In this document: piece by piece, positions 32,205 to 44,154 of the stretch | Numbering within the stretch: the first letter of the stretch is position 1 | How the letters are laid out: every line of letters begins with the position of its first letter | From: Massariosphaeria phaeospora | Taxonomy: Eukaryota; Ascomycota; Dothideomycetes; Pleosporales | Direction of reading: 5' to 3' | Assembly (NCBI GenBank): GCA_011032825.1 | Contig: JAADJZ010000010.1 | Span: 372,001 to 436,000 of the forward strand | DNA: 64,000 nt | Made by a program: the position numbers and the translations under genes | Notes under the pieces: model-generated | What the model was told of the DNA's origin: nothing | What the model saw: the letters and a program-made list of their open reading frames with translations, nothing else | Databases searched by the model: none

Positions 32205-32410
32205 AGAGCCCTCGCAGTATGCCCTCGGAATCCATTGCTGAGAAAGATAGACTGGAGGCAAAGATCTTGGCAGTAAAGGGATTTCTAGCAATAGGTAAAC
32301 AGTCTACCGTTATCTTTACAAAGCCCTACTGTATCTAGTAAACTAAGTAATGTCTAAGCAGGGCTTTTAAGGTTACCTAGATGCTTCACAAGAATGATGC
32401 CACAGCGGTG
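32205..32410 (-). mobile_element. MITE-like element copy 8 (reverse)
   Basis: AGGTAAACAGTCTACCG, TTTACAAAGCCCTACTGTAT, TAAGTAATGTCTAAGCAGGG and the right end GAATGATGCCACAGCGGTG are in reverse order. The left end is diverged. It sits between the triple-AAA gene and the convergent GMC gene. Confidence 0.65.
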
Positions 32411-32525
32411 CGACTCTACTTCGGCTGGTCAATTTCGGTTAGGCCACTATTACAGGCTCCAAAGATTTGACCTGAGATTATATAAGCTTCGGCTGTCGCC
32501 TCGCGGGTTTGATGTATTGAATGAA

Positions 32526-34227
32526 CTACAATTCTTGCTCAATTATATCAGCAGCCTGCTCGGCAATGGCATACACAATCGCCTGGTAGTGCGCCGCAAG
32601 CGGTTGAGGGATCTAAGGCGAGTTTGTTAGGTGGATGCCTATTTCCAAGTAATAGAGCAGAGAACAGGGAACTTACTACGCTCGCGTCTACAACTCTTAG
32701 ATTCCTGACACCTTTGACCCTAAGCGACGCATCAACAACGCTGCCCATCGCCGCCGTGCCAGCCGGATGAAACGCCACAGCTGCGCTGTGCTTGACCCGC
32801 TCGTCGACCTGCGCATCCGAAGCATCTAACCCGAGGACTGGTAGGCCGGGCGGGGTATATTCTTCCACTACGAGGTCTCTGCCTTCTGGCGTGTCGAACA
32901 TGAGGCGCGAGTGCATGTGGAACCCTTCGCGCATAACGTGCTTGTCTGTTTCTGTGGCGTAGTAGTTGGGGTCGATGACCGGCGCCACGGCGGGATCGCT
33001 CGAGCCGAGCGTGATGGAGCCGCGCGAAGTCGGTAGACAGCCCATGTAGAACGTCATGATCGATTTACCGTCGAGCGGGATCTGGAGGCCTTGGGATTCG
33101 GCGGCGAACACGGCGTAGAGAAGATTCATTTCCAAGTGGCTGCGGGGACCTTTTAGTAATGCATGGTCTTCAGTGACTGGGCCTTCGTCTCTCTCGATGG
33201 CGGCTTTCAACGGCGCAAGAGGAATAGGCGATGTGACTATCCAGTCAACTGGGCCTCCTTTCTCGTAGTTGGGGCCGGAGAAGGAGGGAGACCCCAGGGC
33301 TATGCCTTGCTCGGGATGACGTAGCTTCCAGTATCGGAACAGCACCATGTGGTCGTGGAGGTTCTTGCCGACTTCAGGGAGATTGACTGCGGTCTGTATA
33401 CCATGCTCGGACAGATGATCTGGGTCACCAATGCCTGAGAGCATGAGAAGTTGGGGAGTACGATATGCGCCAGCCGAAAGGATGACTTGACCGCCCGGTT
33501 TGATCGAGTGCCTTTCTCCGTTGGCCAACTCGACGCCTTCGGCAACATTGTCTTTGCTAAGGATAATGCGATGCACAAGCGTGTCGGTAAGGACTTTGAC
33601 TCCATCGAGAGGATAGGTGGAACTGGCAATCTGCCGTTTTCCATCACGCCAGTTTTCGACCAGATCCGTGATCCCCTGCGGGTGACCGTTGTTTGCATCC
33701 GGCACGTGTTGCAGTCCTAGATGAGACCAAAGCTTGAAAATCGTGTCTCGCAAGGGGAATTTGCGACCGGAAGCACTGACCGAAGCAGTATGGATTGGGC
33801 CATCGAATCCGTGCTGAGTTTGGTCGGCGTTCGAGTCGAAGTGTTTCTCGGAACGGTTGAAATAAGGGAGAAGTCCTTTGTAACTCCACCGCTCGTCGTC
33901 GACTTGCTTTGCCCACAGGTCGTAGTCGAGGGCGTCTCCTCGGATCCAGTAACCGCGGTTGATGATACTACCACCGGACAAGCCCTTGACGGCACAATTG
34001 TAACTAGGTAGCCCGTTAAGGTGCCTTTGCGGCACGGTCATGTACTTCCAGTCGAGACCGGAGAAATGTAAGAGGGCCGCCTCGGCCGGATTATCAACAT
34101 GTGGGTGGTTCGAGACGTCTGGTCCAGCTTCGATAAGCAGAATGGATAGGTTCGGCTTCTGCTGGTGCAAACGTGAGGCAAGTACAACGCCAGCGATACC
34201 GCCGCCCACGATTATGATGTCGGCCAT
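32526..34227 (-). CDS. Intracellular GMC-family FAD oxidoreductase
   Basis: Two exons: 34227-32677 and 32612-32526, with a 64-nt intron (GTAAGT...GCCTTAG), phase 0, giving 545 aa. The splice restores the standard end DASVIPQPLAAHYQAIVY and a terminal helix; the unspliced frame would end in unrelated sequence. The FAD motif IIIVGGGIAGVVLASRL starts at residue 4, so there is no signal peptide. GMC signature 1 region is KGLSGGSIINRGYWIRG, signature 2 is GAYRTPQLLMLSGIG, and the catalytic His is in AFHPAGTAAMG. It differs from the secreted paralogue at 18516 in location and in using a shorter substrate domain. Its position beside a P450 and dehydrogenases suggests oxidation of a metabolite intermediate. 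Confidence 0.93.
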
Positions 34228-34543
34228 TTCTTGATCTACCAGTAACGAATCAACTATGCCTCAGGAGTGGTGAGAACTTATCCAGCGTTCTGGAAGTCGG
34301 TGAAGTCGCGGTTGTGGATCTGTCGGCGAAGAGAGTCAGCTTTATATCGCCGGGCGAGAATTGAGATCTGGCTCAGCCCCGCCGCCATCGTGAAAAGGAT
34401 GAGAAGGATTTGATGAGCTACGCAGGATCTCTTGTTTTAATGACTGTCCCAATGTTGGGTGTTGCATAGGGGAGTCGTGGGCCAATCGGATGAGACGGAA
34501 GGGGCACGGAAGGAGTAGGAGTTCCAGCTAGTTCTGTTCGGGC
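34228..34543. other. Intergenic region between GMC and P450 genes
   Basis: Nothing recognised. Both genes are transcribed leftward. Confidence 0.4.
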
Positions 34544-36512
34544 CTACCGTAGCGTTTCCCATCTCACCGCCTCACCCCGCTTTCTGCCTCCACCGTCACC
34601 GTGTCCTTCACAGCCACTCGACATTCGACTTCTCAGTACTCCGTACTCGCTGTCCTTTCTAGTACTCCGGATAGGTAGCTGTTCCTCGCTTACACTACAA
34701 GGCTGTGTAGTGAGCCGTGCGTGAACTCTGGTTATTCCTACTTTAATAACTCCGTTCACCAACCTACGGCCTAAGCGCGCTTTGCAAACTGTGTGTACAT
34801 ACGGCCCATCTCGAAGCGGCACAAAAGCATCCCGTGTCTGATACTGTCTCTTGTTCTGTCTACCCCATCCCATGTTGGCATCCCCCTCTCCAGTCTTGTC
34901 GCCAGGTGCGAACCTGAAGTCATACCCGTGGAGCAGCCGAGCGAACACCATAGACATCTCCATCAGTGCGAGACTCTTCCCAGGACATCCGCGAGCTCCC
35001 AACGAGAAAGGCGCAAACGCTTTTTTCGCTTCTGCGACATCTGCCTCGGAAACACCGTTGCCAATCAGCCATCGCTCAGGTCGGAATATCGATGGATCGC
35101 CGTATACGTTCTCGCTATGGAACAAGGCGTAGAAAGCACACCCGATGTTAACGCCGCTTGGGAAATACTCTCCTTCTACCTGGATACCCCCTGGGAGAAC
35201 CTCTCGGGGGAACTCGCTCATACCCGATGGACTCATCCGTAGAGTTTCGTTGATGATAGCATAGAGATACTCGCAACCGCTGAGTTTGGGGCCGATTTTG
35301 ATATCGTCTGCCGTAGGAAAAGTGCTGCAGATTTCCTTCTCGAGTTTCTCGTACGCGATCTTGTGCCGGGAAAGATAGAAGAAAGCACTAGCGATGGCCG
35401 CAGCTGTAGTATCAGTGGCAGCGATCGTCAGCATGTCGGCTTCTTCGAGAAGGTCCTGTCGAGACCATCCACGTCGACCAGTGTCTGGATCAATGGCCTG
35501 AAACAGGTAGTGGAACATATCTTTTCGTTCACTCTCTTCTCCGTTCTTGTCCGATTGCTCTTCTTGGTCTAGGCGCTTAGCAACTCCCTCCTCGACAAAT
35601 TTCATGCAATGCTTGATCGGTTTGGGCATGTATCGCGCAAAGAGTGCGTCCAAGCCTCTAGGCTTCGGCCAAATCCAGATGTCTGAAAATGGTGAGTGCA
35701 TTATCTGTGGCTTTGTTAGCGAGAATGTAGAAAGATTATAGCCACGTCTTGCTTACTCTAAAGGTCAACCACATCCATTCGGCGATATCATGCGGAATAC
35801 TCCTCAAGTTGTTTTCGCCCGGCTCCATGGTCCCGACGGGCTTTCCAAAGCAGAGCTCAGACATGAGATCGAATTGCAAGTTGTCTGACCATTGACACAT
35901 ATTTCTCGGTTCGCTCCACTCCGACTTTTGGGTGCTGAGTAACTCCAACCAACGATCCGTATGTTTTATGACATAGCCCTGAGCTGACTTGACAGTTTTA
36001 TCGGACATTGCAGCATTAAGGATCCGTCGGCGCTGTGCGTGTCTCGTTTTGTCGATGGAGGAAAACGTGTTGGGCGCTTCCGCTTTCTTGTGCCACACAT
36101 TATAAGAGTGGGATTTCCGGACATTGGATGACGAGTCGTAAATCGCCCGTAGGGCTTCCGGGGTCGTAATCGCTACGCTGTCATGGCGGTAACGAACGAT
36201 GGGGCCTACAATGCGGTGAGCGATATTATGCTGGGAACAAGCACCGCATACCATACACCTGGTGCAACCGCCATAACCAAATATGACGGTCCCCTCTGGC
36301 TGTGTGATAGAAAGACGGCCAGGCAGAAAATCTAGCGAAGCAAGGACCTGGATATTTCGACAATGGATGAAAGAAGAGATTATACGCCGTGTTCGCCAAG
36401 TACTCTTTCCGGGTTCAATGTCACAGTCAATTATATTCGGCCAACTATCACTTACGTGGGCGACTACGGTTCCAAGGATTACGACGGTGAGAAACTGGTA
36501 GTTGACACTCAT
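34544..36512 (-). CDS. Cytochrome P450 (class II, fungal), N-terminal exons uncertain, unusual C-terminal extension
   Basis: The reliable core is exon 36205-35757, a 52-nt intron (35756-35705) and exon 35704-34544. It shows the I-helix AATDTTAAAI (a variant of AGxDT), ExxR as NETLR, PERW, and the heme loop FSLGARGCPG with the axial Cys. The likely start is ATG at 36512, coding a membrane anchor (MSVNYQFLTVVILGTVVAH) before a good GTAAGT donor at 36455. Between 36455 and 36206 the usual Pro-rich hinge is not clearly found, so one or two small exons are unresolved; a GTATGG...TTGTAG intron probably ends at 36206. After the normal end of the fold the frame runs on for about 75 Arg/Ser-rich residues to 34544. 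The enzyme would hydroxylate or oxidise a lipophilic substrate at the ER. Confidence 0.85.
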
Positions 36513-37133
36513 TATGGAAGAAGATACTGAAAGCAGCGTAAAGTGCACAATACTGATGATGATAGCCTCGCCCGTCAGAGTGCCACTGTGCCTCTTTCGA
36601 TATGCTTGACGTAAGCTCTATCAAGCTTCGCCCCTCATTGCGGCGTCGACTGCAGGCGCGTAGGACGGTTGCAGCGGTGTAGCTGTTGCGTACGCCGTAA
36701 CCGAACTAATTGATTGCGGCGCAGTCCTTATCAGTCATAACGCCTCCGATGCCTCCGTTACCATGTCCTCTCTGTCAGTTCTATTCTGTGTAGACATTAC
36801 CTAGTATGCTATATACAGCAGAGCTTTGTAATAATAGAGGTAAACTATTTGACTCTTGCTAGTATCTTATATACTGTCAAGAGGATCGCCTAAAGTCTGG
36901 GCTGTTTCTTGGTCGGTAATGGTATTATGCCAGGGCAATGGGCTGACTGTAAGTAAGATCGCCCAACTTTGGACAAAGAGTTAGATAACTAACCTCAGGA
37001 TTATAAGAATCAACGGCTCACGGCGAACTTCGAAGCAGCGAACAGTTAACGTCAATTCCAGAACGATGATCGTTTCATATATGTCTTGTGAACTGATATA
37101 CTCGGATAAGATTCATAAGATACCGGCCAAAGT
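36513..37133. other. Intergenic region with one MITE copy
   Basis: No gene. It contains the element at about 36721-36940. Confidence 0.45.
36721..36940 (+). mobile_element. MITE-like element copy 9 (forward)
   Basis: GACATTACCTAGTATGCTAT, CAGAGCTTTGTAATAATAG, GTCAAGAGGATCGCCTAAAG and the right end GGTATTATGCCAGGGCAATG. The left end GCAGTCCTTATCAGTCATAA is a weak match, so no flanking duplication can be claimed. Confidence 0.6.
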
Positions 37134-38092
37134 TCACCCCTCCACATTTGTGCTACGAATCACGTCCTCCCACTCATTGCAGGTTGTCAAATTGCCCACA
37201 CACCTCTTCCTCATAGTCGCCAAACAATCCGGGCCCAACGGGAGTCGATCTGGCATCTCCTTGCCTGCCGCCACGCCCTCACCCTTGACCACGTCGATCA
37301 TGATCTCCACCGCTTTCTTCGGATCCCCTGGCTGATTGCCATTTATGCCATCAACAAACTGGGAGGTCAGGTCACGTATGCCGTCATAGTCGGCAATGGG
37401 CTCAGAGCGGAATTTGAGGACGTTGTCTGGGTGCATGATCTTGGTGCGGAAGAAGCCTAATTCAAAAATCACGCTCTTGATGTTGAGGTGTGCGACTTCT
37501 TGCTTCATGCAGTCGTGGAAGCCTTCGAGTGCGAATTTCGTGCTGCAGTACTACCTTGTGATGAGTTCAGGCTTGACAGAGTATTGCGGACTTGAACGTA
37601 CCGGGCCGGCTCCAGGCTCTCCACCAATCCCGCCTGACGATCCGATGAAAACCACAGTGCCCGACTTGTTTTCGCGAAAGTGAGGAAGAACTGCCTGCGT
37701 CGTTTTAACGACACCGAAGAAGTTGGTGGCAAATTGCGCCTGATAGTGATCGTAGCTACAGTATTGTTAGCACAAGGCGTATACACACTGTCAGACCCGA
37801 ACGCATACCTGGTCTCCTCCGCTAGCCCGGCCTCAATGTATCCAGCGTTGTTGACAATGACATCGATCGGGCCTCCTTCCAGGATTTTCGCTACGATGCC
37901 TTTGATCTCAGATTCGGTTGCGGTAACGTCGAGACTGTATGTTTTTGCACCTGCATCTGCTAGTGCGGCTATGCGAGATACATCTCCGCGTGTCGTTGCA
38001 ACGACTTTGTCACCTCTTGCGAGAATGCGCTGAACGAACGTTTCTCCTATCCCGGACGAGCAACCGGTGACGAGCCAGGTCAGTTGGGGCAT
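37134..38092 (-). CDS. Short-chain dehydrogenase/reductase (classical SDR)
   Basis: Three exons: 38092-37809, 37755-37602 and 37550-37134. The introns are 53 and 51 nt and all phases are consistent, giving 284 aa, the usual classical SDR length. It has TGCSSGIG at residues 9-16 for the NAD(P) dinucleotide, NNAG in VDVIVNNAGYI-type context, the catalytic Ser in VVFIGSSGG and YCSTK as the YxxxK active site, which is created exactly by the second splice. Arg at the end of strand 2 (ATTRGD) favours NADP(H). It is a soluble cytosolic enzyme reducing or oxidising a carbonyl/alcohol. Same strand as the P450 and GMC genes. Confidence 0.92.
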
Positions 38093-38859
38093 TTTAAGGA
38101 TCGGGGCGGGCTCCCGTCTTAATGGATATAGGAAGAAAGTGGTCGAACGGAGGGAAGCAAAAAGTTCGATGCGTGAGCGCGTGAATAAGCAGCGTGATGA
38201 AAGTTTGAGAGCGGTCGTGAAGGCAGAACATAGGTACTATTTGAATGGCATGCGTAGGTAGAGCTAGGTTAGTGCCTACTAGATGCACCGGTCAGCCTGC
38301 GCCCGGCGATCCAACATGATTCCGACGGACTAGGTACGGTAGTCCTGATCCTTACGCCATTGACGCTTGTGCTAATCTGGACATCCAATCAGCATGAACG
38401 AATCCCGAAGGATTTTTTACTGTACGGACGGAGTAGGGAGAAAGTTAAAAGAGCGGGAATGATACAGGATAATAGTGTATGGTTTGGGTAACATCTAATT
38501 TAGTTACTTGTGCTCCAATGAGGCTGAGGGAGCCGTCAGGCGAGTGCCGCACCCCGCTGACATAATTCAATGCCGATAAAGGAGACGTTATGCGATCGGA
38601 CTAACGGCCTAGGAGATTTTAGTGATACGTAGACAGTCTACCTTTCTATTCATAAAGCCCTTTTATATCTTCTAGACTAGATATTGCTTAAACAGAGTAA
38701 GATAAGAGGATAGGCTTGTCGTAGGTAGGTACGCGTCAGAAACAAATCATGCCGGAGCGGTGGCCGCGGAAGCGATTTAAATGTAAGAGAGGGAAACTAA
38801 AGTTTAACCCGACGAGAAGATACACAGCCGTATCGTTGGCCTCTTGAGTATTCTGCCAT
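38093..38859. other. Intergenic region with a complete MITE copy
   Basis: No gene. It contains the element at 38550-38762. Confidence 0.45.
38550..38762 (-). mobile_element. MITE-like element copy 10 (complete, reverse, 213 bp)
   Basis: The left end CACCCCGCTGACATAATTC and the right end AAATCATGCCGGAGCGGTG form imperfect inverted repeats. The core CCTAGGAGATTTTAG, GTAGACAGTCTACC and AAAGCCCTTTTATATC lies between. A perfect 4-bp direct repeat GCCG flanks it (38546-38549 and 38763-38766). Confidence 0.8.
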
Positions 38860-40021
38860 CTATAGGACCTCTGCTACGGATTGCACGCTGTCTTTCCGAG
38901 TCCAGATGCGAGTGACACCGGGTACGATCAGTTCCAACTTCGTACACAGCTCCTTGAAGAACTTTTCCTGCATCTTGCGTCCTTGATCGCTGTCGACCAG
39001 TATACCGGTGCTGATAGTACAACATGGTCAGTAACTCCTTCGGGTTATTGAGATGGAAATCGACTTACGGAGCCACCCGGCAGTCACGGAGATATGCGCC
39101 ATGCGCCTCGCTGCTGATGTCGGGCTTGACTGCATCCACTAGAGTTCTGCTCCCTTGCTCCGGTGTCCGGGCGAGGATTGCCAACGCTACCGGCTTGACC
39201 ACATATTGAATAAACAATGGAGGCTGCTTGCTACCCTGTTTCTTGACGATCGAGGTTGCACAGAGACCAGGTGTGACGTAGTTTATGACTACAAGGGACA
39301 TTTCTGACATGGGCATCGCGGCCGCCATGGATCGAGTGGCGTAAAGAAGGAGCAGTTTTGACACACGGTACCTAGCGGAAACGTTATTAGACCACCTAGA
39401 AAGCGGACACATCTCGGCGACTTACCGATCCTCCATGCAGCTCACTTCAGTATCATTGAGTGCATCGAAGAGGTCCCCAGGCGCGTGCTGTTCCTCGAAT
39501 TTGGCTAGCTGCAACAGCGCGGACCCAATGAACGACAGCCGCGCAGTGATCCCGAACTTCACCGTACTCTCTCTCAATTTCGCGATCACCAGCATACCTA
39601 GCAAGACTGGGTTGACGACGTTGACCGCAATGTGTCTCTCAAAGCCTTCGGTCAACACAAACTCAGAGCAGTCGTCCATGGCAGCATTTTGAATCACCGC
39701 ATCTAGTCTCTCGAGCTGCTCGACCTTCTTTCCAAATTCCTTGACGGAGTCCTGACTCGCGAGATCGAGCTGCCACACTAAGAGTCTGGAACTCTCAGCT
39801 CCAGTGACTTGTATGATAGAATCTGCGGCTGCACGACCTTTAGGAATACTGCGCACCGCTAGGATGACGGTTGCGCCGAGGCGGACGAGGTGCTTGGTTG
39901 CTTCAAAGCCTAGGCCGGAGTTTGCGCCAGTTACGATTATGGTTTGAGAGGCGAATGAGGAGGTAGGGACGGGGAGTGGGGTGAAAAGCTGGGAACGGAG
40001 CATGGAGAGGGCGAAAGACAT
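38860..40021 (-). CDS. Short-chain dehydrogenase/reductase (retinol-dehydrogenase-like)
   Basis: Three exons: 40021-39426, 39371-39069 and 39010-38860. The introns are 54 and 58 nt with GTAAGTCG donors; phases agree, giving 349 aa. TGANSGLG at about residues 32-39 binds the cofactor. The NNAG motif is replaced by QNAAM, as in the plant TIC32/WW-oxidoreductase-like SDR group. The active-site YRVSK is completed across the first splice. A C-terminal segment of about 50 residues after the last intron (GILVDSDQGRKMQEKFF) is standard for the long fungal members. It is distinct from the 284-aa SDR next door, so this is not a tandem duplication. Confidence 0.92.
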
Positions 40022-41324
40022 GGTGGAGATTAGAGGAGAGGTCGGATTTTCTAGGGCGGTATCAATAAGTCATGAAGGAGAGTAGAAGTAGGGTAATGGA
40101 ACCAGGAAGATTCAATGCCTGCAATGTCGAAATACAGAGAGACCAAGTGGAGTGGGAAGCTGAAATGAAGAGGAAAGTCGTGAAGGGTTCTGAGCAGCTG
40201 AAATTGTCTCTCTATCAATTTATATTCGGACTAAAGAGTGAAATACCCCCGTATCCAACCGCACACGCGTCCACCCGACATTTTCATGTCGCTGCATGCA
40301 GGCGCATTCCCTCTGCGCGCATCTCCTGGAGAAGATCCCACGATAACGAGAACAGTGAGTTCAAGTGAGCGAATGAACCAGTCAATCAATTTTCTCACAA
40401 TCGAAACACAAGCGCTGAAGTCAAATCCCTGTCAGCCACAAGCCCTACCCGGATATCAAGCACACCTAAGCAAAACAAGCTCGCTCTAAAGCGGGAGGCG
40501 CTCGCGTCTTACAGGCCGAACTCCTGCAGGGCCACGCGTTGACTGTGGGAGGTTCGCAGAACACGCCTTCTCCTGTCCAAAACAAGTGGGAGTGGTTGGG
40601 GGCCTTTTCCCCGCTTCCCGGTCCGAAGGCCGATGAGGAGGATCTTTGAAGGTGGTATGACATAGATGGCTTGAGGAAGGACTTTAGAGTGGCGGAATCG
40701 ATCACTATCTCTCAATTCTACGTCACTGTATCGGCTCCTTTGTGTGTTGACAAACACCGAGGCGATAACGGGATAGATGACTAAGCATGCTTGTAGACTT
40801 TGTTCGAACGATCTGTATTGACTTCGCATAGTTAGACCACGGAAGGTAACTTTCTCGAGTAGAGACACCTGAATGGGTATCTAGCGTGGATAAAGTAAGT
40901 ACCTATCCTGGGCCGCAAAGAAGGCACATCTCCCTGAGCGGTGGGAATCACACTTCGGTGTTTCGTTGTGAGGAAAGGCTTTTGTCGTGATAAAATAAGG
41001 ACTTAACTTGTTTCCATGCTTAATCATCCATAAGGTAAGGGTTCTGTGTTGGAGCGGGCTGGGCTTTGGTCACGAGACTGTGGTGACCGCTGTGTCCTGT
41101 TATGGTAACCCATCCGCCCACACGGGAACAAAGACTAGTTTCCTGTCCACACCTTACTACAATAACGGGATATTTTCGCATTCGTCCTTGGATTTGGATC
41201 GATGATTCTAAGTAGACGTACAAAGGTCTTGTACCTAGCAAGCTCTCAATCGATTTGGCCTCACCAACTAGTAAACTCCTGCCAACCTCCCTGGATTCTA
41301 TGCCCTCATCTCCGCGGCTTCTCT

Positions 41325-41440
41325 TCTAGCTATTGCTAGGTATGCTAGATACGATAGGGCTTTGCAGAGACGAAGCCAACCAGTGGACCTGTGGCTGGAA
41401 TTTCCTATACTGTCGAGAGGATCGTCCACGACCGCTAATC
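41325..41440 (+). mobile_element. MITE-like element copy 11 (forward, decayed)
   Basis: TTGCTAGGTATGCTAGATAC, GATAGGGCTTTGCAGAGACG and later CTGTCGAGAGGATCGTCC keep family order and spacing. Confidence 0.5.
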
Positions 41441-42714
41441 TTGATTATGGGACTTACTTCCACATGTACTAGTGACGTTAAACTTCCACTTCTATATAGA
41501 ACGGGAACTAGGAAAAAGTAAGTGTGTATTTACTGTGCATCACTAATTAGGGACTGAGGCATTTATCAGATCTCGAAGGGTGACTCCTAAACATTTTGTA
41601 GTAAAAGTCTCGGTACGCACATCAATTAGGCTAGCCACAACTCCATATAAGCTTAGATTTAATTTCCGACTGGAAGCCACGATTTGGACAGGAATCTGGT
41701 ACTAGATCGTGCGGATAGGCGCTGTTCAACGCCCCGTCGATATTCCAACTTCCTCTTCCGAAAATCGATAATACATACACCACGCTTTTCAATGTTTAGT
41801 AAAGTTTTGATGATGCTAGACGGGTGGAATTTACTTGGAGACGCCTCGCATACACGGGTAAAGCGGGGTCTAGCCCCCAACCCAAGTGCCCAACTTTAGC
41901 TTTTCAGCCCCTTTTAAGTACGAGTCGCGTTTCATGGCACCTACATCTGCCTTCGAACTCCGCAAGGCATACTCTGTTCTAAATCCGATAGCTGTGGCTT
42001 GTTCAGAAATGGCATCGCGCTCGTTGCTATAGACTCCTGATGCCTCTTCGCAAGTATGCAATACACGGCTATTACACGAGCAACAGTTGTGTTTCCTCCC
42101 AAAATCATCCCGAGCCAGGAGGATGCAGCTTGGAGAACCTACCGATACACGGCAAGATCTGAGTTGGGCATTGCAGAACGTACTTCCCTGTTCTTGGTCC
42201 CATCAACGCGAGTTTCGCCGCCGGACTGAACCACTGGAATTTTCTTTCTCAACCGTGGCCAAGGCAATGTGAACATCAGCGCACTGTTAACATGAGTTCC
42301 TACTCTGTAAGTATCCTGAACATATGAGCCGGAGTATACGTTGTGAAATCGCTATTGTTGGAAGTTACATCGCATGGTGTATACCGCTCAAACATGCGAG
42401 TGTCTTATCATGAAGCAAGAAGACACGCATACGCTCGTTTCAATGTTAAATTCGCGGGAAAGATTCTGATTTAGGTACATCCGAGCGAGGTGAATGCCAG
42501 AGTAGAAAAATCTTGACCGAAACCGCGCCGAAACCGCCTGCGAACGTTAGACCGGGAGTTAGCCTCTCACATATCTCCGATGCAGGATATTGGGGTGCAT
42601 CGGGATAGATGCGTTCCGCAGCATTAGACGAATTGATCGACGTGTAGGGCGGCCCCGGCATATCCATTTCCGATATCCTCCCTAGTAACCGTAACCCTCC
42701 TTTGTTTGTACCCT

Positions 42715-42850
42715 CTTGCCTCTACAACCCCCACTTAAGCATTACTTAGTATACTAAATACAATAGGCTTTTGTAATAGCAAATCTAAGCTATTTACTCG
42801 TTGCTAGAAACTCCTAGTTAGTCAAGAGAATTGGTTATCGGTAATCAATT
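42715..42850 (+). mobile_element. MITE-like element copy 12 (forward, decayed)
   Basis: CATTACTTAGTATACTAAAT, CAATAGGCTTTTGTAATAGC, ACTCCTAGTTAGTCAAGAG in family order. The ends are not found. Confidence 0.55.
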
Positions 42851-43243
42851 TTGCCAATAGGTGTACATGATTGAGGAACGGAGCCTAGGAATAGGCCCAA
42901 CAAGTGCAGCAGGTCGCGCTATATTTGCTTCATCTTGCGTTTCTATCTTATTGGGTCCAATCGATCCCGAGTGCGCGACTGCCGTTGCGAAGTTCTGTAA
43001 CTCGTCTGCAACCCCACTGGCATCTTCTCCTGTGCTATTACGGCACAGCGCTTCTGCGACACCGAACGTGAACAACGACCGGAGTTCTCAGGCAAAAATC
43101 ATGCCGCCTCAAATCAAAAGCTGTGGGAAGATACTTCGTCTTGATAATATGTACTATCAATTAAATATGAATTGCTGAAATTTGTGGGTTGTTTCTCATC
43201 CGACTAGGCTACCATTTGAAGAACCACAATTCATTGTTGAGCA

Positions 43244-44154
43244 ATGTCTGCATATACCAACATCTTCTTATACTTTTTCACCGTGTTTTTCGGTCTCCAA
43301 GTTCCTGTTTATGCCCAACCGGAGGATCTGGCATGGACGAACGTTGAAGGCGGATGGATATTCGAGATTGGACGTACGTTCTATTTGACATATGTTCCGG
43401 CAGATGACATAGTCAGTCCTATACATCCAAAGTATGCTCGCAATTTTAATCCAGATCATAGGAAACCAAAATCACCCTGAGGAACTACGATAATAGCGAG
43501 CTGTTGATGAACTTGACCGACACAGCAACAGGAGGGTGGTTTACTTGGACCGTATCTGAATCTTTAAATCCTGGTTCGGTACGCTTAGAACTTCGACGCC
43601 CACCGCCCATGGCTTTTGATGATACTATCGTGTATCTCAGTAAGCGCACGGACACGGACACGGTCTCCCAATCGCCGTCTCCAATACAGACCACCTTTCA
43701 ATCCGCTAGTATGAACATGATGACAAAGGCCTCAAGCTCAGCATCTACTCTGTCAGTAGTTATGGCTCCTTCTCCAATCGACAAGTCCTCTACAATGTCC
43801 CCTCGAATAGCTTCTCCAACAGCTTCTCCCCTGGCTTCCTCATTGGCGCCGATGATGAGATCCAACATCAGTACTGCAAGCAAAGTTGGCATAGTCTTAG
43901 GCGCCGTTTCCGCAGTTGTCTTTGTGGGAATCGCGGCATTCGTATCTGGTCGCCGTGTGCAACGTAAATCCGCCACCAATCGGAGACTGTCGCCGCACTA
44001 CAAACATGAGCTAGACGGGAGTCCTATCGTACAGTGTTCACCGACCGAACTGGAGTCGAAAAACAGCGAAGATCCCGGGTTGCAAGAGTTGCCGGTCGAG
44101 GAAGTGGCGGTCGAGATGCGAAGCGATGGGTGCTCAATTGATGAGGACCCGTAG
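43244..44154 (+). CDS. Kre9/Knh1-like Ser/Thr-rich single-span membrane protein
   Basis: Two exons: 43244-43411 and 43462-44154, with a 50-nt intron (GTCAGT...ATCATAG), phase 0, giving 286 aa. The order is signal peptide (about residues 1-24) and then a beta-sandwich of the Kre9/Knh1 N-terminal type: W...EGGWIFEIGRTFYLTYVP, ITLRNYD, TATGGWFTWTVSESLNPG. The central join is created by the splice. A Ser/Thr/Pro/Met-rich stalk, likely O-glycosylated, follows. Then comes one transmembrane helix (VGIVLGAVSAVVFVGIAAFV) and a basic cytosolic tail that turns acidic. Fungal members are cell-wall or plasma-membrane proteins. Having a true membrane span and a cytosolic tail rather than a GPI signal suggests a sensor-like or anchoring role, which is inference. 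Confidence 0.75.

Larger units (their letters stand above)
40022..43243. other. 3.2 kb without a supported gene
   Basis: Only short frames. It contains two MITE-like copies (about 41325-41440 and 42715-42850). Apart from these the sequence is unassigned, and it splits the tailoring block into two halves. Confidence 0.5.

Noticed and set aside
32548..32676. Unspliced C-terminal end of the second GMC oxidoreductase
   Set aside because: The 64-nt intron restores the canonical family end, so the read-through version is an artefact.
37134..40021. The two neighbouring SDR genes as a tandem duplicate
   Set aside because: They differ in length, intron positions, NNAG motif and C-terminus, so they are separate subfamilies.
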